Below are positions 35,529 to 45,111 of a stretch of DNA of 64,000 nt, piece after piece. The notes beneath the pieces are model-generated. The model did no database searches and was not told the DNA's origin. It saw only the letters and a list, made by a program, of their open reading frames with translations. A program made the translations under genes and the position numbers. Numbering within the stretch: position 1 is the stretch's first letter; every line of letters starts with the position of its first letter. The DNA comes from Pleurocapsa minor HA4230-MV1 (lineage in GTDB: Bacteria > Cyanobacteriota > Cyanobacteriia > Cyanobacteriales > Xenococcaceae), in NCBI GenBank assembly GCA_019359095.1, contig JAHHHZ010000013.1, forward strand, positions 186,001 to 250,000, read 5' to 3'.

Positions 35529-37196
35529 TTAATCATTTATTATTACTTCTTCTTGTTTTTCGGCTATATCTATAAACTCGGTTATTTCTTCTAGGAAATC
35601 TTGATATTCGGCAACAGTATGGCGTGTATCTTCAAGTGCTTTTATTTTATCTTCAAGTGCTTTTATTTTATCTTCAATTTCTTTTGTAAAAGGAGACTCA
35701 GCACCGATAACTTTTTCTCCTCGCTTTTCTTTAGCTGCTAATTCTAAATTTAATTCTAAAAGTTTGGCTAAAATATCGTCATCAGTTTTAAAACCATAAG
35801 CTTGCATTACTAATTTATCTAATTGTTGATGTAGCTGATAAAGTTTACTAGCTGGTTCATGAAAGTAGGTGTTATAAAGTTGCGTAATTCCCCATTGTTT
35901 CTTTGACATTTGTTCGGTGCGATATTGATGCAATTCAATGGTTTTATTACGAATTTGTTCCGTAGGGGCGAACGGCCGTTCGCCCTTACCTAAAACGCCC
36001 CTTCGCGATGTACCCTCACCAGGATTTTGCGGGAAAGGAAAGGTTTCAAAACAAGTTGTGTTGGTATAACGAGTATCGCCTTTTAAAGTGGAACGTTGAG
36101 CTTTTACCCAAGTACGATGAACGATTGAATTTAGAATTCCCAATATATAATAATCATCCGAGGCTATTACCATATTGGCTTCACAGGGCAGAATTGAAAC
36201 ATCAACAGGGCTAAACACAATATACTTGGCAACTTTAGGAATTGCAAAATAACAAGATAATTCAGTTAATGCTTTTCGCATCATTGGTCTACTTCGTCCA
36301 TATTTCCACCAGTTTATTCTCCGTGAATTTTCTTTGTTAACATCCCTCTCAGGCTTGACTTTTTCTTTGACTCTCTTAAAAGGTAATTTATAATTACAAG
36401 CTTCTTCAAGACATATATCGTTAAAATCAATTACCCAATCTTTTTGTAGATGTAACTCAATCAAACTCTGTCCGTCTAACATTGGTTTGAGAATATCCTT
36501 ATTTTTGGAATCTTTATTTATCCATTCTTTGGCTTCTGACTCTGAAACAATAAAACCTTGTCCCGATAATTCACAAGCTTGAAATGAATAATTTTTATTA
36601 GCTTTTAGTTTTTCTGCTAAGTTGACAGAGATTTCTTTTTTTAAAGATGTAGATATTCCCTCAACAGATAAATCATCTAAAAATAGCTTTTCTGGTTTTT
36701 GTTTTGACCAATTTACGATACTGACATGAACATTAGCTTTCCCTGACCAAACTTGAGAAGATATAGCTTCATAAATATAACCACCTTGTTCTACAACATA
36801 ATCTAAACTTGCTTTACGACTTACATTTTGAGAAATAGAATTAGTTCCAACTAAGCCAGATCTACCATTTGTATCTAAATTATCTACTGCTTTTCTGAAC
36901 CAGTAGGTGCAAAAATCAACTTGACCCTTTACTTCTTTAAATTGTTCGTATACTTTTTCTGTATATTCATCTCCCAATTCTTTTCTTAATTCTCTACCTC
37001 CCAAAAATGGAGGATTGCCAATAATTGCATCAGCTTTTATCCATTCGCTAAACAAAGCATCTTGACAAACAATATTATTATCCAAAGTATCGAGAGGTAA
37101 TTCTCTTTCAGTTAAATCTAACTTATCGATCGCAACTTTTTTAGCAATAGTTAATGTTACTCTAGCTAACTCGACAGCAAAAGAATTAATATCCAT
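35529..37196 (-). pseudogene. type IIG restriction-modification enzyme, C-terminal part (methyltransferase/TRD fragment)
   Basis: This 555-residue open frame begins MDINSFAVELARV, which in intact relatives lies just after adenine-methyltransferase motif I. The catalytic motif IV is present as NPPF in IIGNPPFLGG, and a C-terminal target-recognition region and coiled coil follow. The AdoMet-binding motif I region is missing, so it cannot methylate. It overlaps the N-terminal fragment by 31 bp in another frame, as expected if a large internal deletion fused the two ends of one gene. About 20 residues near position 400 come from an inserted palindromic repeat. Confidence 0.75.
35962..35989. repeat. 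28-bp palindromic repeat inside the broken restriction gene
   Basis: The arms start GTAGGGGCGAACGG and end in the complementary CCGTTCGCCCTTAC with one mismatch. With the flanking GC-rich word to about 36020 it forms an insert of about 60 nt that kept the reading frame. A related palindrome lies at 40486-40513. Confidence 0.8.
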
Positions 37197-37720
37197 GCCT
37201 CGCCCATTTTTCGAGCGGCTTTTTCCGTAATTTCTACTTGATTGTTGCGAAATACTGGAGTTTTTTCTTCTAACTCCATAAACCCAAAAGCACTTGCTCT
37301 CTGGGGTAATTCCGTTAGTGATACGATATCGACAGGATCGTCAAGTTGGTTATCAAAATCGTAAATCCAAAACTCATCAAAATTGCACAAGACAACGTGC
37401 TTGGGACGATGACAATGAGGAACGAGTCTAGCCCAATAATCATAAGCCTGACGATAATGTTTGCTTAGATCTACCCCCTGCTTCTTCATTTCAATCAAAA
37501 CGCGGGGTTTCCAGACTAAATCTGCAAAACCTGTTTTACCTTTATTACTTCCTTTGGCGATCGCAACTTCGTATTCTGCACCAGCCTGTAACGCACCCTG
37601 ATGTCCAAAAGCCTGAAAAAATCTGTCTAAAAATACCTGTGCCTGACTTCTTTCTCTGCCTGTAATGTATTGCAAACGATAATTAACAAATTCGTGCAGA
37701 CTTTGGGGAGTAGCTACCAT
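37166..37720 (-). pseudogene. type IIG restriction-modification enzyme, N-terminal nuclease fragment
   Basis: A 184-residue frame starting MVATPQSLHEFVNYR. It carries the PD-(D/E)XK-like nuclease domain: GFADLVW followed by VLIEMKK about residues 68-86. At ITEKAARKMGE (near 172-182), the normal beginning of the helical linker in complete enzymes, the frame becomes a short unrelated tail. The same bases continue, in another frame, as GMDINSFAVELARV of the C-terminal fragment. Roughly 250-300 residues of a normal enzyme are therefore missing. It may still be translated as an isolated nuclease domain. Confidence 0.75.
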
Positions 37721-37943
37721 ATATCTAGTTACAAGAGAAGATATATTGAGCTTTCCCTGCTCTTAGTAGCTATCTGTCGGGGAAACTACCTGATTTTGAT
37801 TACTGAATTATGCCAAGGGAAGTGATTTCTCATATTTTGAAACGCGATCGCAATTTTTTCCAGTAAATACCCTTGCGATCGCTATCCTGAGAAACGATCT
37901 TGAGATTTGATATTGATATTATTTAACTAAAAATCCTGACAAT

Positions 37944-38381
37944 CTACTTGCTACTTGCTGGGCTTTCGGGGGCAGCTTTCGGCGCGGGGGTTGGTTTAGC
38001 TTCTTGTTGTTTAATTAGCTTTAATACCCCAGCATACTGTGGTTGTTCGGGGTAATATTGCACTAGTTTTTCTAGAGTGGGAATAGCTTTTTTCGGATTG
38101 GTTTGAATATAAATCTGAGCTAATCCTTCTAAAGCAGTCACATTTTTTGGTTCCCGTTCTAATACTTTTTCATAGCCAGTTACCTGTAGCTGAATTTGCT
38201 CTTCCGTTGTGGGTGCATCAGGATCGGTAGCGGCGACATTGCTAGAGTTAGACTGACTAAAAACACTACTTAGAGCGATCGCCAAAGTTGAAGCAGCAAA
38301 TCCTAAACCTAAAACCAGGGTAACAATACGGGATAGTTTTCTGCCTTTTGTTTCTTGCTTATTTTTTTTCTTAACCATCAA
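37944..38381 (-). CDS. membrane-anchored TPR-domain protein
   Basis: A 145-residue protein. A basic N-terminus (KKKNKQETKGRK) precedes one hydrophobic segment at about 19-41, so it is probably anchored in a membrane with the C-terminal part outside the cytoplasm. Residues 60-125 form about two TPR units (YEKVLEREPKNVTALEGLAQIY, then KAIPTLEKLVQYYPEQ). The tail is Ala/Pro rich. Function unknown; likely a scaffold. It lies 24 bp downstream of another membrane protein gene on the same strand. Confidence 0.75.
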   Translation of the reverse strand: MMVKKKNKQETKGRKLSRIVTLVLGLGFAASTLAIALSSVFSQSNSSNVAATDPDAPTTEEQIQLQVTGYEKVLEREPKNVTALEGLAQIYIQTNPKKAIPTLEKLVQYYPEQPQYAGVLKLIKQQEAKPTPAPKAAPESPASSK

Positions 38382-38405
38382 AACTAGCTCCTGATTTCTA
38401 TTTGC

Positions 38406-38909
38406 CTATAAGTTCCATTCATAAAAAGCTAGTATACCTCCTGTAAATCCTAACCAACAGAGTACCACTAAAATTACAGAACACAGTCCACGACTACAGC
38501 CTACCAACTGTAGATCTAGTTTGCCTAAGAAAATTGCCGAAATTAGGATAAGAAAACGCGCAAAAAAGTCAATGCGCTGGACGATCATGGTAAAAGCGAA
38601 AGCTCCAATCAAAATTGATAACCACGATCTTATAGCCGACTTTAACCAATTATTTAAACCTACCGTTATCAGAAATACAGGCGAGGTAAACAAGACTACT
38701 AAAAAGGCAATACCCAAAACCGCTACGCCATACAGAATGCTAACGCGAGCAGATTCAGCAAAATTGTTTAAGATATTTTCTTGTTCGAGTAGTCCATAAA
38801 TCCAAGAGCCATACAGCCAGCCTTCCGCACTGTAGGTTGAGAGTACCAGGAGCAAGGAAAATACCAGAGAAGACCGAGGATGATTTTTAAGCTGAATCAT
38901 GTAATACAA
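38406..38909 (-). CDS. hypothetical integral membrane protein
   Basis: A 167-residue protein with about four hydrophobic segments (15-30, 55-80, 95-112, 140-160) and few charged residues. I do not recognise a family. Another start is possible at the fourth residue (MIQLKNHP). It is probably co-transcribed with the TPR protein that follows after 24 bp. Confidence 0.65.
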   Translation of the reverse strand: MYYMIQLKNHPRSSLVFSLLLVLSTYSAEGWLYGSWIYGLLEQENILNNFAESARVSILYGVAVLGIAFLVVLFTSPVFLITVGLNNWLKSAIRSWLSILIGAFAFTMIVQRIDFFARFLILISAIFLGKLDLQLVGCSRGLCSVILVVLCWLGFTGGILAFYEWNL

Positions 38910-39102
38910 CTATAGGTAATTGAAAATAGATCGAGAGGGTAACAGTCTTTTTCCAGTGAATGTTAGATTATATGACGATCGCTCTACCAATGCAGTTGCG
39001 ATCGCCAGCGAACCTTTAAGACTACACAACACTGGTTCAAACCTACGATCAATTACCTAATTACATCCTGATTAAATCAGCATTGAATTTGGCTGGCTGA
39101 AT

Positions 39103-39588
39103 CTATGCCATGCTTTGAATGATGTAGTCAAAATAGGGAGCAGCCTCTTGAGCATCTTCTTTACTCAGCAGATCTACTGAAGCATTTTTTAGACAGCGAA
39201 TCGCATCAACCATACCAGGTACAGGCACTTGAAGAGAATTGTACATCTCTCTGACGCCAATTAGACCAGATTTTTCAATCGGGTCTTTATCTCCTGCCAT
39301 AACGCCATAGGTAACCAGACGAAGATACCAGCCAAAATCTCTCAGACACTGATTATATTGCTTTTGACCCGAAGCATTGCCCCCAGCAGAACGATACTCA
39401 GGGTGCATCCGAAACAAAGCTTTTCCTGCCTGATCGACGATTTTCTTTTCGTTAGTGGCTAAAGTTTCGGCAATCCGCACGCGCTTTTCGCCAGTAGTTA
39501 AAAAGTTTTTAATGCCTTCTAGTTCACCGCTACTTGGGTAGCGCAGTTCGTCATCTGCTTTGAGAATGACTTGACTAACTATGCTCAT
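39103..39588 (-). CDS. apcD: allophycocyanin-B alpha chain
   Basis: A 161-residue phycobiliprotein subunit of the phycobilisome core, which acts as a terminal emitter passing energy to chlorophyll, in particular photosystem I. The start [17 protein letters not shown] and the block [21 protein letters not shown] identify ApcD rather than ApcA; Cys81 is the phycocyanobilin ligand and Asp84 its counter-residue. The C-terminus [10 protein letters not shown] is typical. As in other cyanobacteria, it is unlinked to the apcABC operon. An AT-rich promoter region without clear motifs lies upstream. Confidence 0.93.
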   Translation of the reverse strand: MSIVSQVILKADDELRYPSSGELEGIKNFLTTGEKRVRIAETLATNEKKIVDQAGKALFRMHPEYRSAGGNASGQKQYNQCLRDFGWYLRLVTYGVMAGDKDPIEKSGLIGVREMYNSLQVPVPGMVDAIRCLKNASVDLLSKEDAQEAAPYFDYIIQSMA

Positions 39589-39679
39589 AATATCTGAATC
39601 AGTTTAATTAACTTTAATAATCTTAGTATCTCAATCAAGAGAAATCATTGATCAGAGCAAATACTGGGAAAACTCCAGT

Positions 39680-40444
39680 TTATTCTACTCTCATGTTGGC
39701 AATATCTTGCCATTCCTTGGTAGACAAAGGTTGCTTTACTAAATCAATCTTAAAAATTGCGATCGCAGCTTGAACCAAGCTCTCAATTATTATTTTAGCA
39801 GTCAGATCGCCCTGAAAATCTATGGTTAATCGATCTTTTTGCTGGTAAATAACTTGATGAAGATTTTGCTTTAAGTCTGTCTCAAACACCTGTCGATACA
39901 GCTGTCTATCTGTATTTAAGATCATTGATCCATGTTGTAATACTGTCTTTCCTCGACGAAGTTGAGCGCTGCCAATTACTTTATTGCCAGCGGTGGTAAT
40001 CAAATCTGCACCTGTAGCCGTAGCAAAACAATTCTGGTGCTGAACATACTCTTTACTGGCAGTACCATAGTCTAAGTTGACACCAAGCGATCGCCAGCCT
40101 GTAATTAAAAACTGACATATTTGTTGATACACCGCCAATCTTTTCCCTGGGGGAATTGAAGTCACGATCGCATAGGTTAAATCACCCTGATGTAAAACCG
40201 CTCTACCACCCGTAGGACGACGTATGATCTCCAGTGGTTTACCTTGCCAGGTTAAGTCATGCCAAGAGTGGGGATATTCTTGCTGATGATATCCCAAAGA
40301 AATCGCCGCAGGTTGCCAAGTATAGAGCCTCAATGTTGGGGGCTGTTTTCCTTGACGGTGCTGTTCTAACAAATAGCGATCGATCGCCATCTGCATTGCT
40401 CCTGATGCTTCAATCGGCGGTATATAACGCCATGTCGAATTCAT
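39680..40444 (-). CDS. lipoate-protein ligase A family protein
   Basis: A 254-residue member of the biotin/lipoate ligase fold. The signature RRPTGGRAVLHQGDLTYAIV and the lysine-bearing GNKVIGSAQLRR segment are present. Enzymes of this type attach lipoate or octanoate to E2 and GcvH proteins. The C-terminal accessory domain of E. coli LplA is absent, so it may be an octanoyl or lipoyl transferase. No signal peptide. It lies downstream of dnaA on the same strand across a 200-bp repeat-containing gap. Confidence 0.82.
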   Translation of the reverse strand: MNSTWRYIPPIEASGAMQMAIDRYLLEQHRQGKQPPTLRLYTWQPAAISLGYHQQEYPHSWHDLTWQGKPLEIIRRPTGGRAVLHQGDLTYAIVTSIPPGKRLAVYQQICQFLITGWRSLGVNLDYGTASKEYVQHQNCFATATGADLITTAGNKVIGSAQLRRGKTVLQHGSMILNTDRQLYRQVFETDLKQNLHQVIYQQKDRLTIDFQGDLTAKIIIESLVQAAIAIFKIDLVKQPLSTKEWQDIANMRVE

Positions 40445-40485
40445 TAAATTTAGTAGATATGATATTAGGTAGTAGGGATTAAATA

Positions 40486-40513
40486 GTAGGGGCGGTTCGC
40501 GAACCGCCCCTAC
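40486..40513. repeat. perfect 28-bp palindrome with flanking AGGTAGT heptamers
   Basis: The arm GTAGGGGCGGTTCG is followed directly by its exact complement. AGGTAGT heptamers flank it (about 40467-40475 and 40513-40530). The core is related to the palindrome at 35962-35989. Confidence 0.85.
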
Positions 40514-40558
40514 AGGTAGTAGGTAGTAGTAAAAAAATGTCCTAATATTGTCTAGATC

Positions 40559-40609
40559 TGTGGATAACTTGGGGAAAAGTTGCGCTATTTATTACTTTCC
40601 TGTGGAAAA
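40559..40609. promoter_or_regulatory. cluster of DnaA-box-like sites next to dnaA (possible oriC)
   Basis: A perfect DnaA box TGTGGATAA is at 40559-40567. TGTGGAAAA, the form common in cyanobacterial origins, is at 40601-40609, and the one-mismatch TGGGGAAAA is at 40570-40578. All have the same orientation. The surrounding 130 bp are AT-rich and lie between the dnaA 3' end and the ligase gene. Three sites are few for an origin, so dnaA autoregulation or chance are alternatives. Confidence 0.4.
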
Positions 40610-40645
40610 GCAATTTAATTAGCAATTTAAATTACTAACGGCGAG

Positions 40646-42013
40646 TTAAGTTTGAAACTTCTGTCGGCTAACAAAATTAATGCGATCGCTTAATAAAGAA
40701 ATTGTTTGATTTAAAGCGCGATCTTTTCTGAGCTGTTTGGCAATTTTGTCGCAGCTATACATCACAGAGGTATGGTCTTTGCCCCCAAATTTTTCTCCAA
40801 TGCGAGGTAAGCTTAGGTCAGTATGTTGTCGCATGAGATACATGGCGATATGTCGAGCGTTACTAATTTCTCTGCGTCGGGAGCTACTTTTTAAATCTTC
40901 AATCGAAACATTTAAGATTTCTGTCGCCACCTCCAGAATTGTATCGGGAGAAGCCGTAATTTGTTCTACTTTCGGATTTAGGGCAGAGGCAACGTTTTCC
41001 ACCGTCATGGAGAGGTTAGAAAGGGAGATATAGGCGATCGCTCTAATTAATGCCCCCTCTAATTCGCGAATGTTGGAAGTGTACTGACTGGCAATATATT
41101 CGATCGCCTCTGGCGGTAAACGAATATTTTCTGATTCGGTTTTCTTTTGTAAAATTGCCATGCGGGTTTCTAAGTCTGGCACCTGTACATCAGCAATTAA
41201 ACCCATGGAAAACCTCGAACTTAAACGTTCCTGTAGTTTGGGAATTTGCTGAGGCGGGCGATCGCTAGCTAATACTACCTGTTTCCCAGCCTCGTGTAGA
41301 GTATTAAAAGTGTGGAAAAATTCTTCTTGAGTGTATTCTTTGCCCTCAATAAATTGAATGTCATCTACCAGCAGAATATCGGCAGTGCGATAATGTTCAC
41401 GGAAAGCTTGAATACTATCGTTGCGAATTGCTGCAATCAGATCATTGGTAAATTGCTCTGTCGAAACATAAAAGACTTTAGCATCAGGATTAATCTCCAG
41501 ATGATAATGCCCAATTGCCTGCATTAAATGAGTCTTACCTAATCCCACTCCACCACAGAGGAATAGGGGGTTAAAATCTCGTCCAGGGGATTCTGCCACC
41601 GCTAATGATGCAGCTTGTACCATACGGTTTGTTGGCCCGACAACAAAACTATAAAAAGTATATTTGGGATTTAATTTATTCGGTTTCAGGGAATTGTTGC
41701 TAGCAGATTTTTGCTGTGACTGAGCTACATCAGTTGATTCGGTTAAAAATGCTAGATCTTGCCCTTGCTGAGATTTGAGGCAAATTTCCCAAGATTTTCC
41801 CGTAACTTCGACCACGGCATCACTAATAATTCCCAAATAATGTTTTTGCAGATGGTTCATGACAAAAGCATTAGGGGTTAAAATCGTGATTCTTTCGGCA
41901 TCAAAGCTTTCAATTATGGCATTCTGAATCCAAGTTTCAAAGGTAGGGCGACTTAACCTTTGTTTGAGAAGCTCTAGAACGTTTTTCCATAATTGCTCTG
42001 AAGAAATTGCCAC
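40646..42013 (-). CDS. dnaA: chromosomal replication initiator protein DnaA
   Basis: A 455-residue initiator ATPase. Domain I (1-80, LWKNVLELLKQRLSRPTFETW) is followed by a short Ser/Gln-rich domain II. The AAA+ domain III has Walker A GGVGLGKT at 154-161 and Walker B in ILLVDDIQF. Domain IV carries the DNA-binding signature GGKDHTSVMYSCDKI. dnaN is not nearby, which is common in cyanobacteria. Upstream, 42014-42110 holds two palindromes that may affect expression. Confidence 0.97.
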   Translation of the reverse strand: MAISSEQLWKNVLELLKQRLSRPTFETWIQNAIIESFDAERITILTPNAFVMNHLQKHYLGIISDAVVEVTGKSWEICLKSQQGQDLAFLTESTDVAQSQQKSASNNSLKPNKLNPKYTFYSFVVGPTNRMVQAASLAVAESPGRDFNPLFLCGGVGLGKTHLMQAIGHYHLEINPDAKVFYVSTEQFTNDLIAAIRNDSIQAFREHYRTADILLVDDIQFIEGKEYTQEEFFHTFNTLHEAGKQVVLASDRPPQQIPKLQERLSSRFSMGLIADVQVPDLETRMAILQKKTESENIRLPPEAIEYIASQYTSNIRELEGALIRAIAYISLSNLSMTVENVASALNPKVEQITASPDTILEVATEILNVSIEDLKSSSRRREISNARHIAMYLMRQHTDLSLPRIGEKFGGKDHTSVMYSCDKIAKQLRKDRALNQTISLLSDRINFVSRQKFQT

Positions 42014-42055
42014 TCTGTTATCTGACCAGTGAAGATGATTTGAAATAAAGCTCGG

Positions 42056-42102
42056 CTACTTTTTAAGTAGCTTGCAAAATTGACTGGTAGAATTTTACCA
42101 GT
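42056..42102. promoter_or_regulatory. two palindromes upstream of dnaA
   Basis: GCTACTT/AAGTAGC at 42056-42071 is a perfect 16-bp palindrome, and ACTGGTA/TACCAGT at 42083-42102 is a 7-bp stem with a 6-nt loop. They lie 43-89 bp before the dnaA start, within the divergent region shared with def, and could be operators or leader hairpins. Confidence 0.35.
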
Positions 42103-42231
42103 AGAGTCAGATTAGAATCAGTAATATTTACTATCTATTATCTATTTCTAATCGTTAAAACTTCCTTGAGAGACAATATACTTCATAAACAGCTTTTGCT
42201 CTAGAATCTAGCAATTAAAGTAAATTAACAT

Positions 42232-42777
42232 ATGAGTACTCCCAAGATCGCTCAAATAGGAACACCTATACTTAGAAGTCAGGCTCAACCCGTCGAGCAA
42301 GTCACAGACTCTAAGATCATAAAGCTTATTGACTGTTTAGTTAAGACAGTAACCGCCAATCAAGGAGTAGGAATTGCTGCGCCTCAAATTTCTCAACCTT
42401 ACCGTATTTTTATTATTGCTTCTCATCCTAGCGATCGCTACCCGCACGCACCGACTATGCCACCAACGGCAATGATTAACCCCCGCATACTGTCTCATGG
42501 TGAAGAGCTGGAAAAAGACTGGGAGGGATGCTTGAGTGTCCCTAACACCAGAGCTTTAGTTCCCAGATATCAGCAAATTGAAGTCGAATATACTACTAAA
42601 ACTGGAGAATTGAAACAGGAAGTTCTTACAGGCTTTATCGCCCGTATTTTTCAGCATGAATTAGACCATCTTGACGGTATTATCTTTACAGATCGCCTCA
42701 GCGATCCGTACGATCTATATACAGAAGCCGAATATCGTCAGTTAATCTCCACATCAACACAAAAAATTACAAGTTAA
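42232..42777 (+). CDS. def: peptide deformylase
   Basis: A 181-residue metalloenzyme removing the formyl group from new proteins. All three motifs are intact: GVGIAAPQ at 45-52, EGCLSVP at 98-104 with metal ligand Cys100, and HELDH at 142-146. The layout is that of a type 1B-like deformylase common in cyanobacteria. No organellar or signal peptide. It is divergent from dnaA across 218 bp. Confidence 0.95.
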   Translation: MSTPKIAQIGTPILRSQAQPVEQVTDSKIIKLIDCLVKTVTANQGVGIAAPQISQPYRIFIIASHPSDRYPHAPTMPPTAMINPRILSHGEELEKDWEGCLSVPNTRALVPRYQQIEVEYTTKTGELKQEVLTGFIARIFQHELDHLDGIIFTDRLSDPYDLYTEAEYRQLISTSTQKITS

Positions 42778-43122
42778 TTTTTATTCGAGATTCCGACCGA
42801 GATCGGCGTTAATATACATCAGTCAAATGTCAGAAAACCAACTAATTTAGTAACTTGAGGGATTGGCGTTAGATGCGATCGCTAAAAGATTAAGATTTAT
42901 GTTGTTTGGCAGAAACCGAAAAAATCAGTCAAACGAATATCTCACTGGCAAAATTTGCTTCTATTTGGGATAAAAGTGTTATTGTTAGGGATGAGAATGA
43001 ACAGATTAAAGATTAAGTTTGTATCCAGTATCTAAGGGTTTCTTCCATAAAGTATTGAGCTATTTCTTTACCAATAATTCTGTCTCTCTAAACACAACAC
43101 TCATTGAGAAGACGAACAAAAC
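42778..43122. other. long leader region of the RRM gene
   Basis: These 345 bp lie between def and the RNA-binding protein gene. No ORF, repeat or tRNA is seen. Cold-inducible RRM genes of cyanobacteria often have long 5' leaders, so part of this is probably transcribed. The last ~35 bp are A/C-rich before the ATG. Confidence 0.4.
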
Positions 43123-43401
43123 ATGTCAATTTACGTAGGCAATCTATCTTACGAAGTCAACCAAGAAGACTTAAATGAAGTTTTTACCGAGTATGGAACT
43201 GTTAAAAGAGTTCATATTCCTAGCGATCGCGAAACAGGTCGTCCTAGAGGATTCGCTTTTGTCGAAATGGAATCCGAAGCTAACGAAGACAAAGCAATTG
43301 AAGCTTTGGATGGTGCAGAATGGATGAACCGTCAGCTTAAAGTTAACAAAGCTAGACCGCGTGAAGATAGAAGTGGTGGCGGCAGAAACAATCGTTTCTA
43401 A
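43123..43401 (+). CDS. RRM-domain RNA-binding protein (Rbp family)
   Basis: A 92-residue single-RRM protein. RNP2 is IYVGNLS at 3-9 and RNP1 is RGFAFVEM at about 43-50. A short Gly/Arg-rich tail ends it (RSGGGRNNRF). Proteins of this group are often cold induced in cyanobacteria, and some bind thylakoid-protein mRNAs. A long leader and a strong terminator immediately downstream indicate a single-gene transcript. Confidence 0.93.
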   Translation: MSIYVGNLSYEVNQEDLNEVFTEYGTVKRVHIPSDRETGRPRGFAFVEMESEANEDKAIEALDGAEWMNRQLKVNKARPREDRSGGGRNNRF

Positions 43402-43464
43402 TCTAAACTTGGCTCAATTTTTTGAGCAAAATTAACAAAAATTAACAACATTTGAAAGATTAGC

Positions 43465-43515
43465 GCTTCTGGAAACTAGATAGACCAACATCTAAGTTTT
43501 TCTAGAAGCTTTTTG
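43465..43515 (+). terminator. intrinsic terminator of the RRM gene
   Basis: Arms GCTTCT (43465-43470) and AGAAGC (43504-43509) extend inward through GGAAACTAGAT and ATCTAAGTTTTTC with small bulges, and TTTTT follows. It lies 64 bp after the stop codon. Confidence 0.75.
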
Positions 43516-43530
43516 TTGTCTGGAAGTCTT

Positions 43531-43806
43531 ATATCAAATATGGATAAACAGTTGAATTAAAACTCGCGCCCTAAAGGATATGCGAAGCGGTATACCATTT
43601 GCGAAGCTTATCCTTTAGGACAAGGGTACAATGTGCTTTAGCACTAGCTTTGCGTCGCAAAGACGCAGAGGCGTTTATCCCGCTTAGTTTGAGCGCGAGA
43701 TTCGGCGAATTCATTTCGCCTTGAATAATCGCGCTGTTGGGGCCCTAAAGGACTAGCTTCGCGTCGCAAAGATTTTATTAGAAGTACATAAGCGGACTTG
43801 ATATTA
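43531..43806. repeat. MITE-like dispersed element, copy B, with a nested hairpin
   Basis: The left end (TATATCAAATATGG, near 43531) and right end (GCGGACTTGATATTA, near 43792-43806) are inverted. The interior matches copy A at 23043-23240 from the GCGTTTATCCCGC word to AGCGGACTTGATAT. It has about 80 extra bp at 43570-43650, built of CCTAAAGGAT ... ATCCTTTAGG arms and a GCGAAGC word, so a second repeat seems to be nested inside. No ORF is present in this 421-bp gap between convergent genes. Confidence 0.65.
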
Positions 43807-43823
43807 ATCTGAACTGGGGTCAA

Positions 43824-44216
43824 TTAATCAATTACCGCAATACATTCGATCTCTACCAAAACGTCTTTAGGTAAACGAGAAACTTCCACACAGGCACGAG
43901 CGGGAGCGTTTTCTGCTAGGAAATATTCGGCGTAAACTTGATTCATCGGCGCAAAGTTAGCTAAGTCGGTGAGAAAAACGCTAGTCTTAACTACGTCTTC
44001 CCAGCCTGCTCCTGCTTCCCGCAAAATTGCCTCCAGATTAACCATTACCTGCTGAGTTTGTGCTGTGATGTCCCCATCGCCGACAATTTGACCCGATTGA
44101 GGATCTAGGGGGATTTGTCCCGCCACAAACAGCATTTGACCAGAAGTGGCGATCGCTTGATTATAAGGCCCTACAGGTGCGGGTGCTTTGTTGGTACGAA
44201 TAACTTTTTTAGACAT
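43824..44216 (-). CDS. ridA: RidA/YjgF family reactive-intermediate deaminase
   Basis: A 130-residue trimeric-type protein. Signatures include [26 protein letters not shown], the catalytic Arg in [22 protein letters not shown], and the closing Glu. The family hydrolyses reactive enamine/imine intermediates released by PLP enzymes. The start overlaps the menA stop by 8 bp (ATGT... in another frame), so the two are translationally close and likely one transcript. Confidence 0.94.
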   Translation of the reverse strand: MSKKVIRTNKAPAPVGPYNQAIATSGQMLFVAGQIPLDPQSGQIVGDGDITAQTQQVMVNLEAILREAGAGWEDVVKTSVFLTDLANFAPMNQVYAEYFLAENAPARACVEVSRLPKDVLVEIECIAVID

Positions 44217-45111
44217 GACTAAAGATTAATCCGAGGATAAGTAGTAGTGAACTGGAAAGATAAAGATTAATAGCAATGAATTTACTGTTACTTACTTTTG
44301 CAGGAAAAGCATGATTTTGATTCACGTGATTAGCTAACTGATAGGCAAAGGGTAGACTACCAAAAATAATTAGACAAAGCAGGGGTAAAGTATTTGTAAT
44401 TACCAAAATTACGGTTAAAACATAAATACTGGCGATCGCTACAGTTAAAATCTTTGCTCCCTTAGCTGTTCCCAAGCGGACAATTGGCGATCGCTTTCCT
44501 GCGGCTAGGTCGTCTTCAACCTGATGGAAATGAGAGCAAAAAAGAATAATTGCGGTGCTGATGCCAACAAGTGCCGAAATTACCAGATTTTCTGCTGAAA
44601 ATGCTTGAGTTTGCGCATAATAAGCAGCAGATACTGCTCCAGGGCCAAAAGTAAAGAAACAAATTATTTCTCCCCAACCCAAATAGCCAAAACGAAATGG
44701 TGGCCCTTGATAGGTATAGCCCAAAAAACAGCACAATAAAACTAAAATTGCTACCGTTGGGTCATGCTGCCACCAGGATAAAGCGAAAATCCCACCAATG
44801 CCGACACTCAGACACAGATTAGCAACCCAAAACACTAAGCTTTTGTTGCCTGTTAAATTTACTACGGAATGGGCTTTATTGATGTCAATACCTGTCTCGG
44901 AATCAAAGACATCATTGCTAAGATTTAACCAGGCAATAATCAGGATTGCCGAACCGAGAAAGGTAAAGAAATATTGAGTATTAAATAGACTTGTTGCTGC
45001 AAAAGCTACTGCTGTCCCTACGGCAATGGGAGCGATCGCTACACTGTAGATTGGAGGCTTAATTGCAGCTAGCCACAATTGATTTTTCTGAGTTATTTGC
45101 TTAGTGGTCAT
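44209..45111 (-). CDS. menA: 1,4-dihydroxy-2-naphthoate phytyltransferase
   Basis: A 300-residue UbiA-superfamily prenyltransferase with eight or nine hydrophobic segments. The Asp-rich diphosphate sites are [11 protein letters not shown] and, later, [16 protein letters not shown]. In cyanobacteria MenA attaches a phytyl chain to dihydroxynaphthoate to make phylloquinone for photosystem I. Divergently placed next to menF and menD, which supports this rather than plastoquinone synthesis. It overlaps ridA. Confidence 0.92.
   Translation of the reverse strand: MTTKQITQKNQLWLAAIKPPIYSVAIAPIAVGTAVAFAATSLFNTQYFFTFLGSAILIIAWLNLSNDVFDSETGIDINKAHSVVNLTGNKSLVFWVANLCLSVGIGGIFALSWWQHDPTVAILVLLCCFLGYTYQGPPFRFGYLGWGEIICFFTFGPGAVSAAYYAQTQAFSAENLVISALVGISTAIILFCSHFHQVEDDLAAGKRSPIVRLGTAKGAKILTVAIASIYVLTVILVITNTLPLLCLIIFGSLPFAYQLANHVNQNHAFPAKVSNSKFIAINLYLSSSLLLILGLIFSHV

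Noticed and set aside
39028-39050. GGTTCAAACC, which resembles a tRNA T-loop
   Set aside because: No acceptor or anticodon stems can be formed around it, and no other tRNA-like structure was found in the window.
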